A stretch of DNA of 64,000 nt from Takakia lepidozioides (Eukaryota > Streptophyta > Takakiopsida > Takakiales > Takakiaceae): assembly GCA_030704615.1 (NCBI GenBank), contig CM060734.1:62698042-62762041 (forward strand). Reading direction: 5' to 3'. The position numbers were made by a program, and so were the translations under genes. Shown here in pieces: positions 45,960 through 58,990 of this stretch. The first letter of the stretch is position 1. Every line of letters begins with the position of its first letter. The notes under the pieces were generated by a model. The model did no database searches and was not told the origin of the DNA. It worked only from the letters and a program-made list of their open reading frames with translations.

Positions 45960-46953
45960 ACTACTGCAGTCTCCTTGCAAGCAAATCTAGCTCTCGGCCA
46001 AAGAGAAGGAAATAAGGCGAGAACGAGGCAAGTGATGCTTGTTTGCTAAACCTGTAGCCCATGGCCAACCAAGCTAGCTGAAGGTCCCAATCTCCCAAGT
46101 GTCCCTTCTGCAAGCCATACTTGCGCAAGCCTCGCTTGACTGTTTGCATAACCCTCTCGGCCAAGCCACCTCGGGATGATCCCGAGAAGTAGTGCGGTGA
46201 TCTATCAAGGCTTGCTCACACAAAGCCTGAAAACTCCCCAAGAACTCTCTCCCCTGGTCCATGAGTACCTCGGCTGGAGCACCAAATTGGCTAAGCACTC
46301 GATCTAAAGAATGCATACGTAGCCTCCTCACTTGCCTTGTCAGGCAATGCCACCAGTTCAATCCATTTGGAGAATTGTTCCACCATCACCGGTACATACT
46401 TGTTATGGTGAATAGTTAGTGGCAATGGGCCTGCGAAGTCAAGACTCCAACGATAGCCCAAACCCATAATGGGTAAAGGATGCAATTGTGGAGTAGGGGT
46501 GTTGAAAGAAGCCCGCACTCTATCACACACCATGCATCTTGCCACTAATTGCTGCACATCCGTGTGCATGCCCCGCCACCAATACTGTCCTTGCAACAAA
46601 CTATGAGTGCGCCGTACCCCAAAATGTCCCAACTCCTCATGGGCATAACGTACCAATCGCGCTCGTTGTTTTGGGTGGGGCACAATCCTCACTCGTCCAT
46701 CCTCCCATACTCGGAGTAGGTGAGTCCCCTCCCACTTGAACCTCTTGGCTCGTTGTAGGATCCGATCTTTCTCCTTAGCAGTCACACTGGCTATTGTCTC
46801 TCTAGTACGAAGGTAGGCCAACACTGCTGCATTTTCATGTACATCCTTAGCACCACCAAACTCCTCACTAGTCTCTGGATTGTCATGCACGCTATCTATA
46901 TGACATATCGCATGGGATGGACTAGCTTGAACTCCCATTGCTAGGATGCACAA
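45960..46953 (-). pseudogene. Gypsy integrase
   Basis: The H2C2 zinc-binding domain (YAHEELGHFGVRRTHSLLQG ... CMVCD) is followed by the catalytic core: first Asp in WSLDFAGPL, second in VLMDQGREF, and the Glu in the AERVMQTV segment. The core is split across three frames (46953-46291, 46361-46074, 46164-45961), so at least two frameshifts disable it. Sites used by integrase cannot be defined in this copy. Confidence 0.9.
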
Positions 46954-46968
46954 AAAGGCAAATGCATG

Positions 46969-47688
46969 TCATCCTGGCACCATCTCGTCATCTGTCTCAC
47001 CATGCCAACGAGCTCCTGTATCATCAAGCTCACTTGTGCATGGATTGCGACTCAATCCATCCGCATCCCGGTTGACTATTCCGGCTCGATGCACCACTTG
47101 GAAGTCGTACTCTTGAAGCATAAGTGCCCACCGTGCAAGCTTCCCTATAAGCTTGTCTGACTCCATCAACCACTTCAATGGTTGGTGATCCGTGACAAGG
47201 GTGAAGAGATTGCCATAGAGGTAGCATCTAAAATGTGTCATTGCCCATACTGCAGCTAGACACTCCCCTTCATAGGAGCTATACTTTGCCTCGGCATCAT
47301 TGTTCGAGCGGCTAGTATATGCCACTACAAACTCTCTTCCCTCATCATCCACCTGTGTGAGCACTGCTCCAATCCCCAGCATACTCCAATCTGTATGTAG
47401 CTGGAAAGACCGCCCCCGAATAGGCCGCCTCAGAATAGGCGCAGAAGTCAATCAAACCTTGAGTTCCTCAAAGGCTTCCTCCTGCTTCTCCTCCCACTGC
47501 CGCTCCTGACCCACCTTGGTCAACTTGGTAAGAGCCTTTGCAATGCTGCTAAATCCCTTGACAAACCGTCGATAATAGTTTGCCAACCCCATGAAAGCAC
47601 GAACTCTGCTAACATCAATGGGGCGTGGAATGCGTGCAATGGCCTCCACCTTCGTCTTTTGAACACCCAATCCTCCAGGGTATATCAT
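46969..47688 (-). pseudogene. Gypsy reverse-transcriptase connection and RNase H
   Basis: The 47688-47452 part holds the RT thumb/connection (ARIPRPIDVSRVRAFMGLAN, YYRRFVKGFSSIAKALTKL). The 47451-46969 part holds RNase H (FQLHTDWSMLGIGAVLTQ, SSYEGECLAAVWA, LVTDHQPLKWLMESDK, NRDADGLSRNP). A stop or shift separates the two parts. The RNase H is nearly identical to the fragment at 4733-5190. Confidence 0.92.
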
Positions 47689-47705
47689 GTGCCCAGATAC
47701 TCAAT

Positions 47706-48369
47706 CTAATCGTGGAAGAACTTGCACTTTCTAGGGTTTAGTTTCAATCCATGCGCCCTCAAACGCTCAAACACCACCTGAAGGTGTTTCTCATGCTCCT
47801 CAACCGTGGCACTAAAGATGATGATATCATCAATGTAGCACCGAGCGAAGTCTAGCCCTGCAAGAATCATATCCATAACCCTCTGAAGGAGCATTCTTCA
47901 ACCCAAACGGTAGGAACCGCCATTAGTACAAGCAATCGTTCTCATGTTGGTCAATCCCCCAGAATGTCGTCTTTTGCTTGTCAGCCTCTTTGATTGGCAA
48001 CTGGTGGTAACCGGATCGCAAGTCCAATGTGCTAAACACCTTTGCATGCCCAATGGCATGAAAGATCTCCTCTGGAATTGGCATGGCATATCTATCGGAC
48101 TTAGTCTGACGGTTCACAGGACGGTAATCCCCACACATCCTCTTTTATGTCCAATTGCCACAGATATCCTTCTTAGCTGGCATCACCGTTGTCGAGGCAT
48201 ACTCCCCGCCTGACAACTCCACCAATCCAGCTTCAAACAACTCCATAGTCCGTGACTGGATCAAAGACCTCTCCATATCACTATACCTATAGGGCCTTCG
48301 AAAGATTGGCGTGTCACTTGCCGAATCAATACGAATCTCCTGACCCTTCAAACTCCCCAAATCCTTCAA
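47706..48369 (-). pseudogene. Gypsy reverse transcriptase palm and fingers
   Basis: 48369-48145 contains the N-terminal fingers (FRRPYRYSDME, LFEAGLVELS). 48138-47923 contains CGDYRPVNRQTKSD, FSTLDLRSGYHQLPI and KTTFWGIDQHEND. After a frameshift, 47894-47706 contains ARCYIDDIIIFS (catalytic YIDD) and LRAHGLKLNPRKCKFF. A stop between WT and KRM and a +1 shift near 47900 break the frame. Confidence 0.92.
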
Positions 48370-48379
48370 ACTAAAGGCA

Positions 48380-48915
48380 AAGCAATTTCTATAAGCCCTT
48401 AGAAATCGCTGGATCCTCCGTTTCTCTCCTCCGGTGACTGTAGGTCCAACATCTGGCTCCCAATTGTCCTCAGTGACTGCAACCTTGGGTACACCAGGCT
48501 TGGAGGTAGGAGACGAATCCTTTGGTTGCTAGATAGCAACCTCTTGGGCCTTGTCCGCCCAATCTAACTGTGGCGTAGCCTCCACTTGCTCCGCCATAGC
48601 TACCTTGAGAACATCCTCTGAGCAAGAAACATTCTCAACTTCTTCAAAAACCTTGGCCACCTTGGCTTCCAACTGATCCTTAGTCCATGGCTCTCCCCAC
48701 TCCTCATATTGCTGCTTGAGAGATCCAATGACTCTCTTTTTGCGCATCTCATCTCACATCTGCCATGGGTGTTTGCACCCCATGATCTTGTGCTCGCCCC
48801 CATTCACTGCCTCCACCGTCCCGGTTGGCAGAGATGGTGCAATATCCAATGGAAGTGCAGAAGTAGCCACTAATGCTTGCAATCTCCGTTGCTCAGCCAT
48901 GCACAAGCCAATGAC
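48380..48915 (-). other. Linker between methyltransferase and reverse transcriptase
   Basis: Charged, low-homology polyprotein sequence (VIGSLKQQYEEWGEPWTKDQ; GVPKVAVTEDNWEPD), interrupted by stops. It probably connects the methyltransferase to RT in the intact polyprotein. No domain is recognised. Confidence 0.55.
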
Positions 48916-50217
48916 CTATGTCAAGCAATTGAGATCCATGGCGTGACCCAACACCTTGCGTCGTGATGCCTCTAACAGAGCTGGCATAGCTGTACTGCCC
49001 GTGGCAAATCCCATTGCCCGCTCTCGCTCATCCGCATTGGACTCCACCAATTGCTGTAGCATACTGTCCCAAGTCAACCCACGATCATTGTTTCTAAAAG
49101 CATGAGATGAGGGAAAGCTCATGAGCGTAGGCAAGGCTGCCTGTGGCTGCCCCACTCGATTTACCACTGCTAGAGGTGGACGGTCATCATGTCGCACCCT
49201 CTGTGGTTGCCTTCCTTGGTCCAAAATGCCCTCAACCGTGAGGTTGGGTGGCCATTGAATGGAATCATAGGCTCTCTTGAGCAACTCTGGTGATGCAAGA
49301 TTGGTCCACCACAACCTAGGCCTATGTGCCCGTGAACCCACTGCAGTTGCATCCAACAATACAACTGGTCCAATCCATGACCGGATCTGATGCACACTGG
49401 CCATAACCCTGGCCCGAGGATCCCCCATGAGAGGCACATTCTCCAGGATGTAAGCTGGAGGTTGCACTTGCCTCACCTGCAAGTCACGCAACACTCGCAA
49501 CATCTCCCAAAACAAATGCGATCATGCATCATGCAAGCCATTCCCATGACCTGTGGGAGAGTGTCTTTGGCAAGGCCAGCCAGCTATCACCAAGTCAATG
49601 GAACCATGCCGGTCCAAATCATCCGCCCCTAGCAAGGTAATGTCTGTTGGCAAGGCCTTTTGATACCCTTGAATTGCTGAGAGAGGCAACAACTCAGGAT
49701 ACTGGTGTGTGAGCAAGGCGATGTGGCGCATAAAAATACGCCGAGCTATCTCATCCTTCTTCACATATAAGTACTTGCGTACTTTAATCCCTGCTTGCAA
49801 TACTCCTGCAAGCCCAGTGCTCATGCCGCCAATCAAGTCTAGCAAACAAATCCTTGAGTCAGGTGGTTGCCAGGTAATGGGCACTGTGTCCATAGGAGCT
49901 AACTCAGGAGGTCCAGATGATGTCACTGAACTCCCCTCACGCACCAATGGAAAGGCCTCCTGCCATGCTTGGTGCACACACTCGTCTGCTACTTGATGCA
50001 AATTCCCAACCGTACCCCACAGTGGTCTATGCACAGACACATGAGGAAGAAAATCAGCCTTGTATGCCAATTGTTTGTCCTCATCAGGTGATGGCCTATC
50101 ATCTGCATGGCTATTGCCCTCCAAGAGCTCACCACCCCAAGCCACCACCCCTGAGAATGCAGCCAATGTGGGCATCATGTTCCTATGATCCACCGCTACA
50201 TTCCCAATAAACCGCAC
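48916..50217 (-). pseudogene. C5 cytosine DNA methyltransferase domain inside Gypsy pol
   Basis: This would transfer a methyl group from S-adenosylmethionine to C5 of cytosine in DNA. Conserved motifs are all readable in one frame: motif I LLDLIGGMSTG (binds the methyl donor), motif II-like YLYVKKDEIARR, motif IV IAGWPCQRHS with the catalytic cysteine (codon near 49570-49572), GHGNGLHDA..LFWEMLRVL, motif VI AYILENVPLMG, motif VIII SRAHRPRLWWTNL, and a motif X region ERAMGFATGST...RRKVLGHAMD. The RPRLWWTNL block resembles DRM/Dnmt3-type enzymes. The only break is one TGA at 49522-49524; both sides remain in the same frame. The N-terminal ~120 residues join it to the protease. This looks like a captured cellular or viral-type enzyme gene. 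Confidence 0.88.
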
Positions 50218-50692
50218 TGGGAGCAGTGCACGTCGCCCATCTCCTGACTACCATTCCGGCCTGTAGGATGCCGTTTCCTCCCAAAAATCCAGTGTGAATC
50301 CCATGGGGTATAACACCGCCCCACCAACAAGCACATCATAAGATCGCGTCCGTAACAATGGCTTTAGCTCTCATGACTGAGCCATCCGTAGGATGATCCG
50401 GCTGCAATCGAATAAAGAGCTCATGGCATGTAATCCCTCGTGTCTTCTCTGAACCGCCCAAAGATGTTTGAATTTGGAAATGGCAAGGCTCCAAATCCGC
50501 CTCTGTAAGGCCCAAGCCTGCAATTGTTGCTCTTCCCAACATCAATGGCTGTGCTCCCGAGTCCAACAAGACCCGCAATGGCCTATATCTCTTCCCGGCT
50601 GGGCCACCCAACTGAAACACACCATCCTGATTGTCCACCAGGACTACCCCAGGAGTCACCATACTACGCTCAATGGCTGGTCTAGCTGGCAA
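50218..50692 (-). pseudogene. Gypsy aspartic protease
   Basis: LRVLLDSGAQPLMLG carries the D-S-G active-site triad of retroviral-type proteases, followed by QIQTSLGGSEKTRGIT and, after a +1 shift near 50340, YDVLVGGAVLYPMGFTLDFW. An in-frame TAG near 50226 lies just before the methyltransferase segment. The tight spacing indicates one continuous polyprotein in the ancestor. Confidence 0.82.
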
Positions 50693-51362
50693 CTCCTACA
50701 ACCTTGCAGCTGTCACTTGCCATGGCGCGGCTGTGGCTGACTTCACCCTCGAATCCAAAGCATCCATAGATTGCACCTTATCTGCTATCTCCGCAGATAG
50801 TGCCGATGCAGCACCACTCTCACAGAGTCTAGCTGCTAGTCTGAACATAGCAGCTGGCCGAATCCCCGGCATTGCAATGGTCATTGCAGAAAATAATGGA
50901 GCTTGGCAAACCGCCGTAGCCGCCCCCAACAATGTACTGGCTGCACCTTGCTTTGCAGCACCACCCACTGGCATTTCCCGAGCCACACCAATACTCCCCA
51001 ATGACATTCGTGGCTCTACCTCTGACACACTTGGGCGAGCGGGTGCCCTTTGATGACATAGGTGGCACTGTCTCAGCCAATGTAAAGGACTGTGGAAGCC
51101 TTGTCTGACGACTTGCTTCCCCCCTTTGTGGATCAAAATCCACATCCGCTCCTCGTGGCTCAGGAGCACGCGTTGCTGCTCGAGTGACAGCAGCAGAAGA
51201 GTCCAATACATGCAATAGCCCTACAAGTGCGGCTCCACACATGAAGCCCATACCAATCTGATTTTCCCTAGGCATAAAAGGTTGTGTAGGTGGGGCTTGA
51301 ACCTCAAGCCTTGGAGCTGGCGCAACATGAGTAGTGGCCATGGCAGCAAGATGTTGCTCTAG
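50693..51362 (-). pseudogene. Gag-protease linker of the methyltransferase element
   Basis: Alanine-, proline- and serine-rich sequence without a recognised domain (MATTHVAPAPRLEVQAPP; LRLAARLCESGAA-like region). It is read in two frames with a shift near 51050 and a stop near 50694. It connects zinc knuckle and protease. Confidence 0.5.
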
Positions 51363-52163
51363 CTAGGCAAGTCTATCCACCATGCCTTGGTCATGACCTT
51401 GACCTTGACCCTGTGCTCCTTGGTTTTCGTTACGACCTCCACCGCGACCTCTGCCTCCTCTACCTCTCTGGACTACATTGCCTCGTCCTCGGCCACCATT
51501 GTTCTCTTGGAACTGGCCTGGCCATAGCTCGGGATGCAAGTCATAACAATGGGCCCCCTCATGCCCATACTTGCTACAATGCCCACATTGTAGTTGTGTA
51601 GGTTGTGCCTGTGCCGGCCCTTTGTCTCTCTCCGGGCAATCTCTCTTAACATGGGGTCTTCCACAATCCCAACATGTCATACCCAACTGTTGTTGGCCTA
51701 AGAATGAAGGAAGTGACCTCTGCAATTGAGATCCTCTCTGTCCTTCCCTGGGCTTCACATGAGCCCCCTTGTTGCCTTGAGCACGTTGGGGTAGTGGTTG
51801 TTGATGGCTAGGAGCCCCGCTTCAATGTGTCTCCTTACCAAACCCTATCATGACTACTCGCTCCTCCACCATATTGAGCTCTATCCGCTCTGCCAGCAGA
51901 AACACGTTTGCTAAGGTGGGTTGGTCCACTTGTAGGAGAGTTGCATCCCGCACCCTTCTCCTCAGCTCCTTGTCTAGGATCCCATACCAGAACTGGATTG
52001 CCCGAGCTTCTGTAACCCCTTGGGTTACGTTTATCAAGCGCCTCATGCAAGTGTAAGCCTCCCTCAAACTCTCAGTAGACCTTCGTTGGAACTCTTGCAA
52101 GCTCCGCAACTTCTCTGTCCTTATCCCTTGGTAGTTTCTCCTCAACTCCTCGAAGAACTCCAC
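51363..52163 (-). pseudogene. Gypsy gag with zinc knuckles
   Basis: The capsid-like gag core reads FFEELRRNYQGIRTEKLRSL, RRSTESLREAYTCMRRLI, then FWYGILDKELRRRVRDATLL. After one in-frame TGA (51822-51824) the frame continues into two zinc-binding knuckles, CWDCGRPHVKRDC and CGHCSKYGHEGAHC (the second a canonical CX2CX4HX4C), and a Gly-Arg-rich nucleic-acid-binding tail (RGRGGRGRGGGR). Upstream to about 52340 lies a Thr/Ser/Pro linker. The N-terminus is missing. Confidence 0.88.
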
Positions 52164-52339
52164 ACTGGGTTAAAGGCAGGCACGGGTGCTGGTGCTATAG
52201 CAGGAGCTTGAGTGGATTTGCCAGCTCCTGTACCACTTGTCCCACTACTAGTGCTTGTAGTTGGAGATGTTTGTGTAGCTGCTGGTGTCGCCGCTGCCCT
52301 TGTGCCTCTAGTGATTGAGACATAGTTAGGTGACCAATA

Positions 52340-53140
52340 CTTTCGCTAGGGTTAATACCCGGACCGGCTGGTATTGCCAAAGGCAATACCCGTCCAATAC
52401 CGATATCATGGGCATAAGCACGGACTATACCATGGTATAGCAGCCATTCTTTTAGTGACGAATAATCGCCAGATTTCGACCTCAAAAAATAAAATAAAAT
52501 ATTCTGTCGCAAATCCACTGTTTTTTCATGGATGAAATCACCAAATTTCTCCAAATAAAAAAACAATTATGGATAAATTTGCCAAATATGGATGATATAT
52601 ATGGATGATGGCACATATGTGGATGAACAGAATAAACGGCTATTTCCTGCAAAACTCTGTAGCCACTCATGCTGTTTTCCAAATTTCTTAAAAAAAACAC
52701 TGTGCTATAGATATGAAATTGGGTGGGTACACATGTCAGGGTAAGGGGGTGCACATATGAGGGGGGTCAGGGCATGTCAAGCCCCAAGGGTCCGCCACCA
52801 CTGTTCATTTCTTAGCACATGCAGGGCGGGCCCGCCCCTATTCTTCATATTTAAGCAAAACTCATTCCAGATGCTGGTTTTGAGGATGAGGTGACTCGTC
52901 TTCACTTTGCATACTAAAATCTACAACGTTATTATATAATGCAAGTCTGAATTTTACAACATAATAATTAATTTCTGTGCAAAATCAAGTATGCTTCTAA
53001 AGTAAAGACATATTAATGATTTGGTGGTTATTTTAATTATTTATATCCGGGTTGATAACCGGCTGGTATTAGATTGGAATACCCATCCTATTGATACCCG
53101 TTCGCAAATCAAAAATCATACTACTATTGAGAACCGGCGT
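52340..53140. repeat. Possible hAT-like element replacing the 5' end of the Gypsy copy
   Basis: The left part (about 52345-52405) reads AGGGTTAATACCCGGACCGG, CTGGTATTGCC, AATACCCGTCC. The right part (about 53043-53105) has CCGGGTTGATAACCGGCTGG, TATTAGATTGG, AATACCCATCC, GATACCCGTTC. Such GGGTA/TACCC-rich ends resemble hAT termini. The interior is AT-rich and non-coding. A TSD was not identified. Confidence 0.3.
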
Positions 53141-53463
53141 GAAGGATAACTGACTTTTGCTCAGCTCATCGCCTAAATGGGCGAACCTTTGTGGGGTTTT
53201 TTTTCCATCCAGAGTATCCTTTACGGATCCTGGTGTCATATTTCCTGGGTTTCCTCGAATAGCCTCGTAACAGATAGCTGGAAACAAAGGATCGCTCAAT
53301 ATTTTGGTCAATCTGCATTGTTAGAGGGTTGTCTCAGACTTAGACAGTTTTACGGGTTCTATGGGGTACCCTTAATTTTCCGCAGACCTACGGGTAGTAG
53401 ACTCGGATTAGACACAGACCTTAGGGGTGGCATACAGGCTCACACAATCAACAATCACAAGCT

Positions 53464-53575
53464 TGTACAGCCTATCACAGCCTATCACAGTCCGACACAA
53501 CTTGTCACAGCCTGACACAGCCTGTCACAGTTGGACACAGCGTGACACAGCCAGTCACAGCCCGTCACAACGTAC
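53464..53575 (+). repeat. Short tandem repeat, CACAGCCTGA-type unit
   Basis: About ten diverged copies of a 10-bp unit (TCACAGCCTG, ACACAGCCTG, TCACAGTTGG, ACACAGCGTG...), often paired as a 20-bp higher unit. Confidence 0.85.
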
Positions 53576-53772
53576 ACAGGGAACGGTTATCATTGGCAGA
53601 GAACGATTGTGTGGGAACGACATCTGCAGAAGGAACGTGCGTTCTATTCTGTCTTGGATGACAGTTAGTTAGTTAGGCGGTTAGAACAGCTTGCAGATAG
53701 AATAGACAGAGTAGCGACATGGAGAGGATGACTTCTTGGACATGGTTTCTGGCATCACAGCGGAGAATACGA

Positions 53773-54092
53773 TGTCATGGTTTTAGTCATGGTTATCTAG
53801 AATTACCTACTTCTAGTTAACTAGGACATTTTAGATATTTATATTTATATTTTGTGTGTTGGGACTTCATTTGGTCTCACATGCCAAGTGAGGTGTCGAG
53901 CCTCACTTGGGACATGGGGATAGGTATTCCCCTTGTGAGTGTTGAGGAGGCTCATCTTCTTGTAGTTGAGCCTCCAAGAGCTTCTCTTACCTCCATAGCT
54001 CTAGGTATTGAGAGGGAGTGTGTTGAGGGCTTTGTAGGGTGGATTCCCTTAGCAAGGGTGCCCTTGGCTTGACTTAGTTTATGTGATAGAGT
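53773..54092 (+). repeat. LTR of a second copy of the family, plus orientation
   Basis: Starts TGTCATGGTTTTAGTCATGG and matches the minus-strand LTR at 45064-44742 across about 320 bp with few differences, in inverted orientation. The LTR probably continues beyond 54092, but there is no partner to compare with. It introduces a plus-strand element whose gag begins at 56692. Confidence 0.7.
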
Positions 54093-55490
54093 GGATTTCA
54101 CTTGGAAGGACTAGGGCTTGTTCTTAGTGTGATTGCTTCATGTTTTGAGAGTTTTCATTGTCTTCCACTTCTCTCATTTCTCATCTCTTATCACTACAAG
54201 AAGATCACCTTATGCTTGTGAGTGCGGAGTGTAAGGATTAGTTTTGCACTTGTATGTTAAAGAGGTTGAGAGCTAGGAGAATTTAGCTCTTGTATCACAA
54301 GGCTTGCAAGGGGTTGCAAGAGAAGGTGCTCGAGTGTTGCATGCACCAAGGAGTTGGAGAGCTTGAGAAGAAAGCTCTTGAATCACAAGATTTTGCAAGG
54401 ATTGCAAGGAGGAAGTCTTGTGTGTGTGGAAGCATGGATTCTAGGGTTTGAGAATCATTTGTATGCATTATGGAGTCAATGGTATGTGCCATAGCTTGTG
54501 GAGAGCAACTAAAGGATTGTTAGTGCTCATTTCACTATCAATCTAGGGTTAAGCAAGTTGAAAGTGTGGATGTTGTGGAAGGGAAGCCGAGGAGCTACAT
54601 AGGCTTGGGCTTGAAGACAACAAGGGCAAGCACTTGGAGAGCACTAAGAAGCTCAAGAGGTTTTGAAAGGGAGCGTGTAAAGAAATCTTCCAATCATGGT
54701 GGTGTGGAGCCAAGCTTAGGGCGCCATTGGAAGGGCTTGGAGAACATATGGTGGGAAATCCTTGAAGGGAAATCATCATTCAATGTATGCATAGCTTCAC
54801 CCTAACTATGTAATGTGACAAGAGGGGGGAGGCAATACTTGGCTATTCATGCTCTTGGTAGTGCGAGCTTTGTGGTGGATAGTTGACCAAGCAAGTGGTG
54901 CATGTGTGGAGCATGCTTTCTTGAGTTTGTAAGTTCAAGTTTGAGAAGGGGAGCTCTTGAACTAGCAAGAGGTGAAGGCCTTGAGATCCATTTGTGTGTG
55001 AAGTGGAGAGGTGTTGATTCATGTTACAATGAAGGAGAGCAACACATAGGCCAAGAGGTCATGGAACATGCATTCAATGACGAAGGGGAGCATATGGATG
55101 ATGGATTAGTGCAAGACCCCAAAGGAGGCATATGGCGTGAGAGTGGGATCCAAGATGGATTGCTTGGGAGCATTATTGTAAGTGACAAGCATTGCTCCTA
55201 CACATTGAGATAATTTGTGTTGATTTGGAGCAATTGTCAAGTGATGAGGAGACAAATGCATGATTGCTCGGCAATGGAGATATGATAGTTTGCAACCAAC
55301 TCCCAAGAACTAGAAGGGGGATTGATTTGGTGGACAATGACTTGCAAGTTGAGTTGGACCACTCTTGGTTGCACATTGGGGTGGAAGAGAGCAAAAAGAT
55401 GCCTCTTATGACCACCTAGAGACCAAATTTTTGCTTGAGTAGAAGCATAGAAGTCAAGGACTTACATTCTAGCTCTTCATTACAAACCCT
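54093..55490 (+). other. LTR remainder or untranslated leader of the plus-strand element
   Basis: No conserved protein. The region has short frames and many AGGCTTGCAAGG/GAGCTTGAGAAG-like words. I found no clear primer-binding site, so the LTR end cannot be fixed. Confidence 0.35.
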
Positions 55491-55497
55491 AGTAGTA

Positions 55498-55890
55498 TAT
55501 GCTCAGACTATACCTCTGTTAGTATACCAAACAAGAGCTTGTTCCTTTGACTATACCTCTGTTGAGGTATCACCATATGTGAACCCTAATGTGAGACTAT
55601 ACCTCTGTTAGTATACCAAACAGGAGCTTGTCCATTTTACTATACCTCTATTGAGGTATCACCATATGTGAACCCTAATCAGCTCAGACTATACCTCTGT
55701 TAGTATACCAAATAGGAGCTTGTCCCTTTTACTATACCTCTGTTGAGGTATCACCATATATGGACCCTAATCAGCTCAGACTATATCTCTGTTAGTATAC
55801 CAAACAGAACCCTCATTTTCAGACTATACCTCTATAAAGGTATCATCAACATAAGGGACCCTAACAACCTCAGACTATACCTCTGTTAAG
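55498..55890 (+). repeat. 92-bp tandem repeat with internal palindromes
   Basis: Four full and two partial copies of a unit containing GACTATACCTCTGTTAGTAT, ACCAAACAGGAGCTTGTCC, ACTATACCTCTGTTGAGGTA and TCACCATATGTGAACCCTAA. The words TATACCTCTGTTAGTATA and TACCTCTGTTGAGGTA are imperfect palindromes, so each unit can form small hairpins. Located in the leader/LTR of the plus-strand retroelement. Confidence 0.88.
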
Positions 55891-57189
55891 GTATCAACAT
55901 TGAAAGGACTTAGTGAAATTTAAGGGCCTTTGGAGAATCGTTTGGAAGATATTTGAGGGCCCTTGGAGGATTGTTTGGAGGATCTTTGGGGTCCTTGGAG
56001 GACTATTGGAGGACCCTTCGAGGAGCTTTGGTGGACAATGTTGAAGAGCTCTTGAATGATTGATTAAGGGATATTTGAAGGATATTTGTCACGGCCATAC
56101 AAGCGAGTGGATAGAGACAGGAGGGAGAGTGGTGGGATGAGAGCATTCTGGGGTTAGGAATTGCTTTAGTTTCTCTTCTCCATAGTCTTTCACCATCTCT
56201 ATAGGCCAAAACCTTTCCGTAGGTGGAGGCAAGAGTCAGTCCGGGTTTGGGCTGGGGTGTCCTTGCAGGAGCGACACTATGGAGTGTTTTTGGTGTGGGG
56301 GAGTTGTTGTCTTGATTTTCTTGTGTTTGGATCCCCTCCACACTTGCATGCTTGACTGTGCGCCATGTTAGCTTTGTGTGGGCGCTTGTTTTCATAGGCG
56401 ATTGGTCCGGATTTGATCACCGGCCAATCTTAGAGTATGCTGTCGGTGGTGAGGCTGGAGTGATGACCAGCAAGACCACCAGTGTTTTTTCTATGGTGAG
56501 GCTGGATTGATGACCAGCAGACCATATGAGTGTTTGCAGTGGATGCAGGTGTAGGTACAGGTCTACGTTAGAAACCTATTATTGCTGCTTGAACCAGTAG
56601 CCGCAACAGGTTCTCTACCCGGTTACCTTGTGGAAAGTGGGGATTAGAGACAGGTTGACAACCGGTTGGGTTGTGAGTTTTCATCACGGAGGTGCCACCA
56701 GTTGTTGAGGGGAGTGCCGGTACGAGCACCAGTGATACTAGTGGGTACACAAGACGAGGTGTGCGGTTTAGGCCACCTTCACCTTCAGTGTCTTCTGAGG
56801 AAGGTTCAGACTCGGAGTCAGGAGGATTCTCGCCGAGGGTGCAAGTCATTTCCGTGCCATTGTTGTGGGACATGATGGAGGAGATGTATGGTGCTACCAA
56901 GGGGCCACGTAGGTACTCTGGAGCTGTGGGCACCATCGAGCTTGATGACTTCATACAAGAGTTTGACAGTTGGTGTGATTTGCAGCAAATGCGCAATCCA
57001 CAACTGTTTACGCCCTTTATGGCGTGGAAGGGGCTATTCCAGCACCTTGAGGGGCCGCCCATGGATGATTACCATGAATTTAGGCGGGGACATGCGGTGG
57101 AGATTGAGGAGTATTACAATAACCAATACCAGCCGGGTCGGTTATTCAATACCCTGGTTTCTACCCGCCAAAACCCTATATTCCAGTCC

Positions 57190-58990
<1,801 letters not shown>

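Larger units (their letters stand above)
44742..52340 (-). mobile_element. Ty3/Gypsy retrotransposon encoding a cytosine DNA methyltransferase and a PHD finger
   Basis: All polyprotein parts lie on the minus strand in this order: gag (52163-51363), a variable linker, protease (50692-50336), DNA methyltransferase (50217-48916), linker, reverse transcriptase (48369-47706), RNase H (47451-46969), integrase (46953-45960) and a PHD finger (to 45407), then about 340 bp and a partial 3' LTR. PR-RT-RNase H-integrase order identifies Ty3/Gypsy. The copy has several premature stops and frameshifts, and its 5' end (LTR, primer-binding site, start of gag) is missing or replaced by a repeat at about 52340. 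A close relative of its RNase H sits at 4733-5190. Confidence 0.9.

Noticed and set aside
45476-52163. Domesticated host gene made from Gypsy pol
   Set aside because: Multiple stops and frameshifts in RT and integrase and an adjacent LTR indicate a decayed transposon copy, not a preserved host gene.
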